Notes: generated by a model not told the origin, from the letters alone. A stretch of 64,000 bases of DNA from Maribacter sp. (GCA_002749285.1 PDPR01000020.1:1-64000), one strand, 5' to 3'. Numbered from the stretch's first letter, positions 19,473 to 27,755 are shown. Numbers and translations: made by a program.

Positions 19473-20318
19473 TTAGACATTATAATATAATCCGGCAGCA
19501 CCCAATATCGCAATATCCTCAAGTTCCGATTGCTCAACGGTAACGACGTTCCTCATAACCTCAAAGGGGAAATTGGCGATTTCTTCTTGGATCCCATCTT
19601 TAAAAAGAGGAAATGATTTACTGATGGAGCCTCCAAGAATAATGGCTTCGGGAGCAAGAATATATATAATGGTTGTAATAAGTTTACCAACATGATGCCC
19701 AAATTCATTGAAAAGTTCCAAGGCATCCTTGTCACCTTCCATTGCTTTGTCGAATAATTCCTTACCCGTAATGTTGTTTATCTTATTAAAGAAACCGCTA
19801 CCACAATAGGCCTCGAAAATGTCGCCTTTATAGGGCATATGGCCTACCTCCCCAGCACCGCCAAACAAGCCCGAATGTAGTTTGTTGTTAACGATAATAC
19901 CCCCGCCAACACCAGTTCCCAGGGCAATGGCCAACATGTTCTTATAATTCTGGCCCTTGCCAAAATGTTTTTCCCCCAAGGCGAAACAGTTGGCATCGTT
20001 TTCCATATACACAGGTACATTGAATCGGGCGGATAGTTTTTCGATAAGGCCCAAACCATTCCATGCAGGGATATTGGCAATCTTGACAATCTCTCCCTTA
20101 TCGGCATCTATAAGTCCGGGGACACCAACACCAATGGCTTTTGTTCCTGGCAGCATCACCTTTTCTATAACCTCATATAGTGTTCCGAGTATTTCCTCTG
20201 CCGACCTCTCGGCACCTGTTGGCAACGAATAGGTCTTTTCTATTTTCTTATCAACAATACAACCGGCCCCAATGGATGTGCCACCTATGTCAACACCTAC
20301 GATTATCTCTGGTTTCAT
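19473..20318 (-). CDS. ROK family sugar kinase
   Basis: A 281-aa kinase: VGVDIGGTSIGAG phosphate loop, ENDANCFALGE with the catalytic Asp, GTGVGGGII and GGAGEVGH. The usual ROK zinc motif CxCGxxGC is only partly kept (AYCGSGFF), as in a subgroup of Bacteroidota kinases. No helix-turn-helix precedes the kinase domain, so it is an enzyme, not a repressor. It probably phosphorylates glucose, N-acetylglucosamine or a related sugar at C6. First gene of the salvage operon, 27 nt before the permease. No clear promoter motif was found upstream. Confidence 0.9.
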   Translation of the reverse strand: MKPEIIVGVDIGGTSIGAGCIVDKKIEKTYSLPTGAERSAEEILGTLYEVIEKVMLPGTKAIGVGVPGLIDADKGEIVKIANIPAWNGLGLIEKLSARFNVPVYMENDANCFALGEKHFGKGQNYKNMLAIALGTGVGGGIIVNNKLHSGLFGGAGEVGHMPYKGDIFEAYCGSGFFNKINNITGKELFDKAMEGDKDALELFNEFGHHVGKLITTIIYILAPEAIILGGSISKSFPLFKDGIQEEIANFPFEVMRNVVTVEQSELEDIAILGAAGLYYNV

Positions 20319-20387
20319 ATTCTGGATATTTGTTTCGATTCAATTGTTCCAACACTTTCTTCCCATTGGTTTCACTACTCTATTACC

Positions 20388-20639
20388 TTATCCCGATATA
20401 ACCCCCAATTTCCACAAACCCCACTGTGAAGTAACCATTTGGTTACCGACGGGATATTTACGGAACAGATCACTGGGACTGTCATAATTACCAATGGTGA
20501 TTGAGGCATCATTTTTCCGGAAAGGGGATATTTTGAAAAATCCTTGCCCGTTTTTTTTTGACGCATATGCCCTACCAGCCCCTAAAATAATCGATAAAAA
20601 TACAACAATAAAGATAAAGTCGAGTGTACTTGATTCCAA
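20388..20639 (-). CDS. small predicted membrane protein (hypothetical)
   Basis: An 83-aa frame starting at TTG. It has one N-terminal hydrophobic segment (LDFIFIVVFLSIILGAG) followed by a polar, basic tail. No family is recognised. The hydrophobic segment in a gap that otherwise lacks a gene supports it, but the TTG start and the competing frame at 20375-20566 keep confidence low. It lies 69 nt before the ROK gene on the same strand. Confidence 0.4.
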   Translation of the reverse strand: MESSTLDFIFIVVFLSIILGAGRAYASKKNGQGFFKISPFRKNDASITIGNYDSPSDLFRKYPVGNQMVTSQWGLWKLGVISG

Positions 20640-20724
20640 GAGGTAATTTGTTTATTAAGTAAAGATATAATTTTTTAAGATACATTTACACTTTGTTCGC
20701 TAAACAACTACTGTGCTTCTATCA

Positions 20725-21468
20725 ATGCAACCGGATATTTCAACTATGGCTTGGTTCATGGCCTTGGCCGCTACTTTTGTAGTAGGTATTTCCAAGGCGG
20801 GGATCAAGGGCGTGGCCATCATCAATGTTACCCTTATGGCACTGGCTTTTGGTGCCAAGGAATCTACCGGACTTGTTGTTCCGTTGCTGATCCTTGCCGA
20901 TATCTTCGCCGTAATCTATTACAACCGGCATACCCAATGGAAGTATATTTTAAGGTTCTTGCCTTGGATCCTAGTAGGCATCCTGATCGGGGTCTATATT
21001 GGAATGGATCTTGACAGACAAACCTTTAAAATAGGTATGGCCGTGATAATCCTCGGTAGCGTATTGATGATGTATTGGTGGGATCGAAAAAAAACCAAGA
21101 ATGTTCCTACCCATTGGTCCTTTGCCGGGTTCATTGGTATTTTGGCGGGCATTACCACAATGATAGGCAATTTGGCCGGGGCCTTCAGTAATATTTTCTT
21201 CTTGGCGATGCGACTGCCCAAGAATGAGTTTATCGGTACCGCAGCCTGGCTGTTCCTGATCATCAACCTCTTTAAGCTCCCCTTCCATATTTGGACTTGG
21301 GAAACTATTACCCCGGAAACCTTGTTGATCAACCTCAAGTTGGCTCCAGCGATCTTCCTCGGGCTTTTTGTGGGTGTGCGTTTGGTAAAGGTCATCAAAG
21401 AGGGTTTTTACCGTAAGATGATCCTTGTGCTAACCGCATTGGGGGCAATCATGATCCTGATAAAATAA
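20725..21468 (+). CDS. TSUP (TauE/SafE) family anion exporter
   Basis: A membrane protein of about 247 aa with seven to eight segments and the family repeat pattern (ATFVVGISKAGIKG near the start, GFIGILAGITTMIGNLAGAF in the middle). TSUP members move sulfite, sulfoacetate or related small anions. ATG 20725 is chosen; a GTG at 20713 would add four residues. No sulfur-metabolism gene is adjacent, so the substrate is open. The accessory island begins soon after its stop. Confidence 0.9.
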   Translation: MQPDISTMAWFMALAATFVVGISKAGIKGVAIINVTLMALAFGAKESTGLVVPLLILADIFAVIYYNRHTQWKYILRFLPWILVGILIGVYIGMDLDRQTFKIGMAVIILGSVLMMYWWDRKKTKNVPTHWSFAGFIGILAGITTMIGNLAGAFSNIFFLAMRLPKNEFIGTAAWLFLIINLFKLPFHIWTWETITPETLLINLKLAPAIFLGLFVGVRLVKVIKEGFYRKMILVLTALGAIMILIK

Positions 21469-21599
21469 GGTAGGCATCATAACTGTTTTTTAGTGAAAGG
21501 GGGATATTGGTACCCCTTGGGGAATTGGTTGTTTTATCTATTCCGCATCAAGGCTAAAGGCCAAAAGTCCCAATGGTATAGCTAAATCAAAATAAAACG

Positions 21600-22270
21600 T
21601 TATAATCCAGGGTGTAAAAAAAGCTCATTTGATGTTGATGTATAATCGAACTTTCTTCCAATGCTTTTAGCCTGTACCCTTCTTTTCTATAGGATTTAAA
21701 TCCAGGCTATATGGAGATAAAAACGCTACCGTATGTCCTGCTTCTTCCATAGCTTGTAATGTATCGTCTCTTTTGTGGAATGTTGCATTATCCAAAACAA
21801 CAACCGGATTTTTTGGTGTATCGGGAAGTAATTCCTGGACAACCCAAGCATGAAAAACATCAGCATTCATATAACGATCGAACAGACACACATTAAACAG
21901 TTTGGAATCTGTGATGGCACCTATGGCATTTACCCTACCTCTGGCGTGCCAATCCTTACCTGCATAACCTTTCCCCTTTTGAACTGTAGCCATTATTTCT
22001 TGGGGCATCCATGGCAAGGCCACTTTCATCAAGATAGACAATAGGTCGTTTGTCAACAAACCCATATTTGAATATCCTAAGTTGGGATATCAGTCTTGAC
22101 AACCAATCGGCTTTAGGATGGAACAGCGTTTTTTTTATTACTTATCCTTAGACGCTTTAAAGCATAGAATATAGCACTTTGGCCAACACCAAAAGTTCTT
22201 GCACGTTCGTATTTGTAATGGCCCGGATTTTCTTCTGGCCTTTGTCAAGGCTTGGTACTCAGCTTTTTTT
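21600..22270 (-). pseudogene. decayed IS630-family (DDE_3) transposase
   Basis: Reading right to left, an N-terminal helix-turn-helix piece (FGVGQSAIFYALKRL) runs into a stop. The next frame gives the first catalytic Asp in YLDESG (codon at 22028-22030). After another shift come GKDWHARGRVNAIGAI and the second Asp in VVLDNATFHKR (21790-21792), then NPIEKK with the Glu at 21685-21687. A last shift continues as RVQAKSIGRK to a TAA at 21600-21602. At least three frameshifts are needed to read it, so it cannot make transposase. Terminal inverted repeats were not recognised. Confidence 0.85.
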
Positions 22271-22551
22271 AGTTCAACCACCGATTTATGACCCAACTGT
22301 TCTGCCGCCACTTCGAGATAGGATTCGTCTATAAGTGCGTCCATATCCTTTTTCAACAGTAATCACATTGCCCTAGTGTTCATCAAGTCTTTACGGTTGT
22401 ACTTTCCGATCCATTCGTTTATGGTCGTGGGGTTGATACCATAGGCTTTTCCCAATTGATACCTGTTTGATTTTCCAGTGGTAAGTTCATCTAGTATTTT
22501 CAGTTTGAAAGGTTCTGAATACCGTCTGGTCACTTTGTCGTTTTCGTACAT
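22270..22551 (-). pseudogene. fragment of an IS3/IS911-type OrfA, fused to the IS630 remnant
   Basis: RRYSEPFKLKILDEL...YGINPTTINEWIGKYNRKDLMNTRAM ends at a stop, then KKDMDALIDESYLEVAAEQLGHKSVVELKK resumes in another frame. From memory of such OrfA proteins, about 20-30 codons are missing between the two pieces. The second piece then runs directly into IS630-type sequence, so one element was broken by insertion or deletion at about 22270. No OrfB is present. Confidence 0.65.
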
Positions 22552-22600
22552 AATGTTTAAAACTATGTAGCCTTTATTCAGGACGGGTCATCCGGCACTG

Positions 22601-22747
22601 CACTTAGCCAAACCTTGTTTTAATTTTCTAAATTTACGAAAAAATTAGAAGTAAGGTTTGGCGGTTAAAAATGCACTCCCGATAGCTATCGGGATTTGGG
22701 TTAAACAACTGAACTACTATTGCTTATACATGTTGTTGGCAAACGTA
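22601..22747 (-). repeat. structured cassette tail, copy 1 (3' of the serine hydrolase)
   Basis: A non-coding segment with an inverted repeat GCCAAACCTT (22607-22616) / AAGGTTTGGC (22653-22662), an 18-bp palindrome at 22677-22694, and a GTTGTT end (22732-22737) lying 14 nt before the hydrolase stop codon. Its layout matches a second segment at 33420-33552: an ACTT...TTGGCGG hairpin, a CTATT-GC-AT stretch, then GTTGTT. Confidence 0.6.
22677..22694. repeat. perfect 18-bp palindrome
   Basis: TCCCGATAGCTATCGGGA, self-complementary over its whole length, within the cassette tail. It could be a mobile palindromic repeat or a protein-binding site. Confidence 0.75.
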
Positions 22748-22751
22748 GTTT

Positions 22752-24086
22752 TTATTCCTGCGATTTCAACATTCTGAGTTGTTCCCTTGCTTGTTCGTTT
22801 TCAGGGTTTAATTCCAAACTCTTTTTATAGTTTTTAATCGCTTCTTCTTTCTGTCCTGCTCGTAATTGGAAATCGGCAAGAAAACTGTATGGATACCATT
22901 GGTCAGGATATGCTTGAACTAATAGTTTTAAAATATCAACGGCTTTATTCGATTGTCCTTGCATGGCGTATTTTTCCGCATATTCAAAGGCATTTCTATC
23001 AATTATGTTATTTCCAAGTTCGGTAAGTTTTTTACTTGCCTCATCAAATCCTTGCTCTTTATAGGTTTTAATTACTTTTTCTGTGTTTAAAAACTGTTCG
23101 ATTTCCGGGGTATTACCAAAAAACTCTTTTCTAATATTGGTTCTTACTTGGGCCCAACCTTCATTGGGACTTCGATCTGACATTGTTACGATTATTAACG
23201 GTTCTCCAACCACCATGTCCAATTCTCCCGATATTCCTGGCGCTCCACCGTTGTGGCCATAGATTTTTGTTCCATTCAAATCTCTCAAACTCATTCCGTA
23301 GCCATAACCATTATTAAAATGGTCAGTAGTCATTGATTTGAAGGATTCTTCGTTAACGAGTTCATAACCTTGAAAAGAAAGTGCGAATTTTTGTAAATCC
23401 GAAACTGTCGAATTACCACCACCTGCTGAACTTGATAATGGTCCGGTCGAAGTCATATTTGCGGGGCTGAATACATTTTCAGTCAAATATTCATTATAGC
23501 TTTTACCGGTAACTTTCTCTATAATTAAACCTAAAACAATATAACCGGCATTGCTATATCTCATACGTTCTCCGGGTTTGAACTCTAAAGGGTCATTCAC
23601 AAAGAAAGGCAAGTAGTCCGATAATTGTTTAATTGAATCTTTGTTTTTATCAAATTCAGGATTGAAAAAATCCCCTAATCCAGAAGTATGCGAAAGCAAT
23701 TGCTGAATAGTAATTGCTTTCGCATGGTCGTTCGGATATTCAGGCAATAATTCGCCAACAGTTTGTTCGAGTTTGACTTTACCTTGCTCTTTTAATTGCA
23801 TAATGGAAACAGCGGTGAACATTTTGCCCATTGATGCTAAATCATATTTCGTTTCAATTTTATTGGGTTCCTTATTGGATTCATTAAATCCATATGCACT
23901 TTGCACCAAAATGGTTTTATCATCTGATATCAATACTGTTCCGTTATAGTTTTTGCCCAAATCTGTACTGTCCAAAAGTATCTGAACATTATTTGCTTTT
24001 TCCGAATATTGGGAAGTTGGGTTATTTGTGGTTTTACAGGAATGTAAAATTCCAATGCATACTATGGTGATGATTATTCTTTTCAT
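22752..24086 (-). CDS. serine hydrolase (beta-lactamase/PBP fold) lipoprotein with C-terminal TPR
   Basis: A 444-aa protein of the class C beta-lactamase-like group. Signal peptide with lipobox LHSC (Cys17), catalytic Ser85-x-x-Lys88 in ASMGKMF, Tyr in YSNAGY and the third motif HNGGAPG. The last 110 residues form TPR-like helices (LADFQLRAGQKEEAIKNYKKSLELNPEN). Such proteins act as peptidases or esterases; a lactamase role is not claimed. It overlaps the marR stop by four bases (ATGA), so the pair is co-translated. It looks AT-richer than its neighbours, suggesting transfer. Confidence 0.88.
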   Translation of the reverse strand: MKRIIITIVCIGILHSCKTTNNPTSQYSEKANNVQILLDSTDLGKNYNGTVLISDDKTILVQSAYGFNESNKEPNKIETKYDLASMGKMFTAVSIMQLKEQGKVKLEQTVGELLPEYPNDHAKAITIQQLLSHTSGLGDFFNPEFDKNKDSIKQLSDYLPFFVNDPLEFKPGERMRYSNAGYIVLGLIIEKVTGKSYNEYLTENVFSPANMTSTGPLSSSAGGGNSTVSDLQKFALSFQGYELVNEESFKSMTTDHFNNGYGYGMSLRDLNGTKIYGHNGGAPGISGELDMVVGEPLIIVTMSDRSPNEGWAQVRTNIRKEFFGNTPEIEQFLNTEKVIKTYKEQGFDEASKKLTELGNNIIDRNAFEYAEKYAMQGQSNKAVDILKLLVQAYPDQWYPYSFLADFQLRAGQKEEAIKNYKKSLELNPENEQAREQLRMLKSQE

Positions 24087-24529
24087 TTTGATGTATTTAA
24101 AATTATTTTGCTTAGTGTTTTGAAAAGCTTTTCTTTTTCTTCTGGGTCTATGCTCGCTAAAGCTGTTTCCCTATTTTTTTTGATTATTGGAATTGCCAAT
24201 TTCAAAATTACCCTCCCTTTATCAGTGATTTTTAAATCCTTTTTTCTGCGGTCGTCTTTATTTTCTGCTCGTAATAAAAAACCTCTTTTAACCAAAAGTT
24301 CCGTCATTCGGGTTATTGAAGCCACATCTTTGAACAGAAATTCCGATAGCTCTACTTGGCTTATTTCGGGTCGATCCTCAATTTGAATTAACATCAGAAC
24401 TTGGTTGATAGTAATGGAGTAGCCAAGTTCATTCAAATTGTTTTGTGCCATAGTTCTATACTGCTTTATGGCTTTTTCTATTTGGTAGAAAATTGTTTTT
24501 TCAGGATTTTGAAAGTTTTGGTTTTTCAT
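24083..24529 (-). CDS. MarR family transcriptional regulator
   Basis: About 148 aa with the winged-helix pattern of MarR proteins: IEDRPEISQVELSEFLFKDVASITRMTELLVKRGFLLRAENKDDRRKKDLKITDKG. Start ATG 24529 is preferred; the frame continues upstream to 24625 without resembling MarR. It is co-transcribed with the serine hydrolase. A perfect 12-bp palindrome just before the start is the likely operator, so it probably represses itself and the hydrolase. Confidence 0.9.
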   Translation of the reverse strand: MKNQNFQNPEKTIFYQIEKAIKQYRTMAQNNLNELGYSITINQVLMLIQIEDRPEISQVELSEFLFKDVASITRMTELLVKRGFLLRAENKDDRRKKDLKITDKGRVILKLAIPIIKKNRETALASIDPEEKEKLFKTLSKIILNTSK

Positions 24530-24543
24530 TGATATAAATATAA

Positions 24544-24555
24544 TTGATATATCAA
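24544..24555. promoter_or_regulatory. probable MarR operator
   Basis: Perfect palindrome TTGATATATCAA whose near edge is 14 nt before the marR ATG. Size and place fit a MarR-dimer site overlapping the promoter. Confidence 0.55.
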
Positions 24556-24684
24556 ATATATGGTTAAAATTTATTACTCGCAATTTTTGTCCACAATGTT
24601 TGCTAATACCTAAATAAATTGACAAGTTGACTTTTTGTTACCAACCCACTAAATGCAGCTAGTGCAGTCTTTATAAAGCTTAAA

Positions 24685-24719
24685 CAAAAAAAGCCCCCAA
24701 TTTCTTGGAAGCTTTTCTT
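24685..24719 (-). terminator. terminator of the CAT-anticodon tRNA
   Basis: On the minus strand AAGCTTCCAA - GAAA - TTGGGGGCTT forms a 10-bp stem (two G-T pairs) followed by a run of seven T residues. It lies 9 nt after the tRNA end. Confidence 0.75.
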
Positions 24720-24727
24720 TACTAGTG

Positions 24728-24802
24728 TGGTCCCACTTGGGCTCGAACCAAGGACCCTCTGATTATGAGTCAGATGCTCTAACCAGCTGAGCTATGGGAC
24801 CC
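24728..24802 (-). tRNA. tRNA-Met (CAT anticodon); Ile2 not excluded
   Basis: Full cloverleaf on the minus strand: acceptor GGTCCCA/TGGGACC, D arm AGCTCAGCTGGTTAGAGCA, anticodon loop CTCATAA, T arm GGTTCGAGCC, discriminator A. The loop starts with CTCAT rather than initiator features, so it is an elongator-type Met or a lysidine-modified Ile2. CCA is not encoded. It has its own promoter and terminator and marks the right edge of the accessory island. Confidence 0.93.
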
Positions 24803-24816
24803 GCAATTTGCGGATG

Positions 24817-24847
24817 CAATATTAGTGTTTATTTTTAAACACTGCAA
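24817..24847 (-). promoter_or_regulatory. promoter of the CAT-anticodon tRNA
   Basis: On the minus strand TTG (24847-24845), 20 nt, TAATATTG (24824-24817). One mismatch to TAnnTTTG. It begins 15 nt upstream of the tRNA 5' end. Confidence 0.6.
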
Positions 24848-24931
24848 GCATAAACAACCTCAAAAACGGGCATTTTCGTTGAAATATACCCTGAAAAGGG
24901 ATTTACACGTATTTCTGTGTATTTTTGCCCC

Positions 24932-25324
24932 ATGGAAACACAACGACAGAAAAAGATAGGTGGGGTCATTCAAAAGGATATCGTTGATATTTTACAACGT
25001 GCTGCCATAGATGGGGGGTTGACCGGTATCTTGATCTCGGTAAGTAAGGTTAGCGTAACCACCGACCTCTCCATTGCCAAAGTATACCTCAGTATCTTCC
25101 CTAATAAAGAGGCCAAGGAACTGGTGGAGGCCATTCAATCCAACCAGCCCCTGATCAAACACGAACTGGCCCAGCGTACCAAGCACCAATTACGACGGGT
25201 ACCCCAACTTTTGTTCTTTTTGGATGATTCCCTGGATTATATAGAGAAAATTGAGAAGTCCCTAAAAAGGGAAGAAAACCCTATTGAGAACAGGGAACTT
25301 CTTGCCAAACGTAAAAAAAAGTAA
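24932..25324 (+). CDS. rbfA: 30S ribosome-binding factor A
   Basis: A single-KH-type assembly factor that binds the 30S subunit late in maturation. 130 aa with the family pattern RQKKIGGVIQKDIVDIL at the start and SKVSVTTDLSIAKVYLSIFP, then HELAQRTKHQLRRVPQLLFFLDDSLDY. ATG 24932 (METQRQKK) is the natural start; the frame also offers one at 24917. The LolC/E-type permease follows after 9 nt, an order common in Bacteroidota. Confidence 0.95.
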   Translation: METQRQKKIGGVIQKDIVDILQRAAIDGGLTGILISVSKVSVTTDLSIAKVYLSIFPNKEAKELVEAIQSNQPLIKHELAQRTKHQLRRVPQLLFFLDDSLDYIEKIEKSLKREENPIENRELLAKRKKK

Positions 25325-25333
25325 CCCTCTGTC

Positions 25334-26530
25334 TTGAATTTTCCGTTCTACATAGCACAACGATATCTTCGTTCCAAAAGCAGCCAAAACGCTGTGAACA
25401 TCATTAATTTTGTCACTTTTATCGTCATTGTCATTGGATCGGCCTCTTTATTCATCGTCCTATCCGGTTTCGCGGGCCTAAAAACCTTTAGCCTATCCTA
25501 TACCAATATCTTCGACCCTGACCTTAAGGCGACCCCGACCACGGGGAAATTCCTTGGCATAACCCCCGAACAGGAAGAGGCACTGTCCCACATTACCGAT
25601 ATCACCTCTTTTTCAAAGGAACTGGAAGAGCAGGTTTCCTTTACCCATAAGGGCAAGAACCATTTTGCCTATATCAAGGGAGTTGATGGGAGGTATACAA
25701 CGACAACCGAAATCGATAGCGCCCTTATTTTCGGGAATTGGTTTTACGCCCCCCAACAAGGGGTGGCAGGCATTGGTTTGACCAATAAATTGGGACTGAC
25801 CATAAACCAAACACGAAACCCGCTAGTGGTCATTGCCCCCAAACCGGGCAAGGGTTCCATTTCCCAGACCAAACCCTATAACGAATTACCCCTCGTCATC
25901 AGTGGCGTATATTCTGTGGAAGAGGACTTGGACCATAAATATGTGTTTACCGATTTGGCCCTTGTACAGGCCCTCTTGGAAAAGGACACCACAATGGTTT
26001 CCGCCATTAATTTCAAATTACTGCCCGATTCCGACTCCCCTGGACTAAGAAACAAGATTGCCGCCATTTTCAATAATACGATTACCTTAAAGAACCGGGA
26101 AGAACTCAACAGTTCGCTCTACCGCATGTTGAATACCGAAAACCTAGCTACCTATCTGATCTTTACCTTGGTATTGGTGATTGCCCTTTTTAATGTGGTC
26201 GGGGCGATCATCATGATGATCTTGGATAAGCAACAGAACTCCAAAACCCTATTTAGCCTAGGCTCTACGATCAAAGACCTTCGAAGGATCTATTTTGTCC
26301 AAGGGGTCATTGTTACAACCGTGGGCGGACTCATGGGTGTTCTGTTGGCATCGATATTGATTTGGTCGCAATTGGCCTTTGGATGGCTAAAGATCACTCC
26401 TTCCCTTGCCTATCCTGTCGAATATCGATTGGTGAACATCCTAATTGTTTTGGCCACCATTACTGTCTTGGGTGTTATTGCCTCAAAAATCGCCAGTAGT
26501 AGGATCACCAAAAAATTGATCTCGATCTAG
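25334..26530 (+). CDS. ABC transporter permease of the LolC/LolE (FtsX-like) family
   Basis: A 398-aa inner-membrane protein: one N-terminal segment, a large periplasmic domain (about 45-270) and three C-terminal segments with the FtsX-like core. It opens with NFPFYIAQRYLRSKSSQNAVNIINFVTF, the standard start of Bacteroidota members, so the TTG at 25334 is accepted as the real start. The family moves lipoproteins toward the outer membrane with an ATPase encoded elsewhere. Its TAG stop overlaps that of convergent dusB. Confidence 0.9.
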   Translation: MNFPFYIAQRYLRSKSSQNAVNIINFVTFIVIVIGSASLFIVLSGFAGLKTFSLSYTNIFDPDLKATPTTGKFLGITPEQEEALSHITDITSFSKELEEQVSFTHKGKNHFAYIKGVDGRYTTTTEIDSALIFGNWFYAPQQGVAGIGLTNKLGLTINQTRNPLVVIAPKPGKGSISQTKPYNELPLVISGVYSVEEDLDHKYVFTDLALVQALLEKDTTMVSAINFKLLPDSDSPGLRNKIAAIFNNTITLKNREELNSSLYRMLNTENLATYLIFTLVLVIALFNVVGAIIMMILDKQQNSKTLFSLGSTIKDLRRIYFVQGVIVTTVGGLMGVLLASILIWSQLAFGWLKITPSLAYPVEYRLVNILIVLATITVLGVIASKIASSRITKKLISI

Positions 26531-27528
26531 GAAACATTAAAATCATGTTCCCCGAACTTTTCCAACACCTCATCAAAAGCCAGGAATACATCGGAAGCAG
26601 CATCGCTGGTGACCATTTTCATTCGATATTCCTTAAAATTGGGAATACCCTTAAAGTAATTGGTATAATGGCGGCGGGTTTCGAAAACACCTAATTTTTC
26701 ACCTTTCCAATCAATGGCCATCTGTAAGTGCCTACGGGCAGCCTTTACCCGTTCCTGCATTGTGGGGGGTGCCAAATGTTCCCCAGTGGCAAAGAAATGC
26801 TTCACCTCTTTAAAGAACCAAGGATAGCCGATACTGGCCCTTCCGATCATGGCACCATCGAGACCAAAATCATTGCGCATTCTCATGGCGGCCTCAGGGG
26901 TGTCTACATCCCCATTGCCAAAAACAGGGATATGCATGCGTTGGTTGTTCTTTACCTCAGCTATAGGTTTCCAATCGGCGACCCCCTTGTACATTTGTAC
27001 CCTGGTCCGCCCATGAATGGAAATGGCCTTGCACCCTACATCCTGAAGTCGTTCCGCAACCTCAACGATTTTTATGGAATCATGGTCCCATCCCAATCGG
27101 GTTTTTACGGTTATGGGTAAATGGGTGCGTTCAACCATAGCCTTGGTCAACGAGACCATAAGATCGATGTCTTTTAGAATACCCGCACCCGCACCCTTAC
27201 TGACAACTTTTTTGACCGGACATCCAAAATTTATATCAATAATATCGGGGTTGGACTTTTCTACGATCTCTACCGATTGTAGCATGGAATCGAGATTGGC
27301 CCCGAAAATCTGGATACCTACGGGGCGTTCCTTTTCGTATATGTCGAGTTTCATGACACTTTTCGCGGCATCGCGGATCAATCCTTCAGAGGAGATGAAC
27401 TCCGTGTAAACCACATCTGCCCCTTCCTCCTTGCATAAGGCACGGAAAGGAGGGTCACTCACATCCTCCATGGGAGCAAGCAACAGTGGAAAGTCCGGTA
27501 ATTGAATGTCTCCGATCTTTGGCATCAT
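26527..27528 (-). CDS. dusB: tRNA-dihydrouridine synthase
   Basis: FMN enzyme that reduces uridine in the tRNA D loop. Typical Dus motifs: LLLAPMEDVSDPPFR, DINFGCPVKKVV with the catalytic Cys, ITVKTRLGW, ISIHGRTR, GNGDVDTPEA and GAMIGRASIGYPWFF. About 333 aa from ATG 27528; the frame extends to 27684, but the promoter at 27543-27573 lies inside that extension, so the short form is right. Convergent with the permease; the two stop codons overlap. Confidence 0.94.
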   Translation of the reverse strand: MMPKIGDIQLPDFPLLLAPMEDVSDPPFRALCKEEGADVVYTEFISSEGLIRDAAKSVMKLDIYEKERPVGIQIFGANLDSMLQSVEIVEKSNPDIIDINFGCPVKKVVSKGAGAGILKDIDLMVSLTKAMVERTHLPITVKTRLGWDHDSIKIVEVAERLQDVGCKAISIHGRTRVQMYKGVADWKPIAEVKNNQRMHIPVFGNGDVDTPEAAMRMRNDFGLDGAMIGRASIGYPWFFKEVKHFFATGEHLAPPTMQERVKAARRHLQMAIDWKGEKLGVFETRRHYTNYFKGIPNFKEYRMKMVTSDAASDVFLAFDEVLEKFGEHDFNVS

Positions 27529-27542
27529 ATTATTTTGGAATG

Positions 27543-27573
27543 CAAAACTACGGGAAAAGCATCCCGAAGCCAA
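27543..27573 (-). promoter_or_regulatory. promoter of dusB
   Basis: On the minus strand TTG (27573-27571), 20 nt, TAGTTTTG (27550-27543): a full match to the Bacteroidota consensus, about 15 nt before the ATG at 27528. Confidence 0.8.
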
Positions 27574-27755
27574 AAAAACCAACAACCTCGACCCAAGGAT
27601 ACGGGGTATACCTGTGAAAAACCTTTTTTCATTTCGGCACGGGCCTTGGGGAAAAACACCCACATCCCCAATGGACGGATCCACAATGGGGGAAACATTT
27701 TATATACAGTTGCGATACTTTTGAAGACCCTATTGTTTCCTTTACCTCGGGCAAC

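Noticed and set aside
20375..20566. Alternative 63-aa frame beside the small membrane protein
   Set aside because: It lacks a hydrophobic segment or family match and overlaps the better candidate at 20388-20639.
21470..24810. tRNA-targeted integrative element with flanking att repeats
   Set aside because: No duplicate of the tRNA 3' end was found at the left side and no integrase is present; only the island itself is supported.
24900..24935. TATTTTTG at 24920-24927 as an rbfA promoter
   Set aside because: No TTG box at a proper distance, and it would give a nearly leaderless transcript; too weak to list as a feature.
27529..27684. 52-residue N-terminal extension of the dusB frame
   Set aside because: A full-consensus promoter (27543-27573) lies inside it and the conserved protein begins at 27528.
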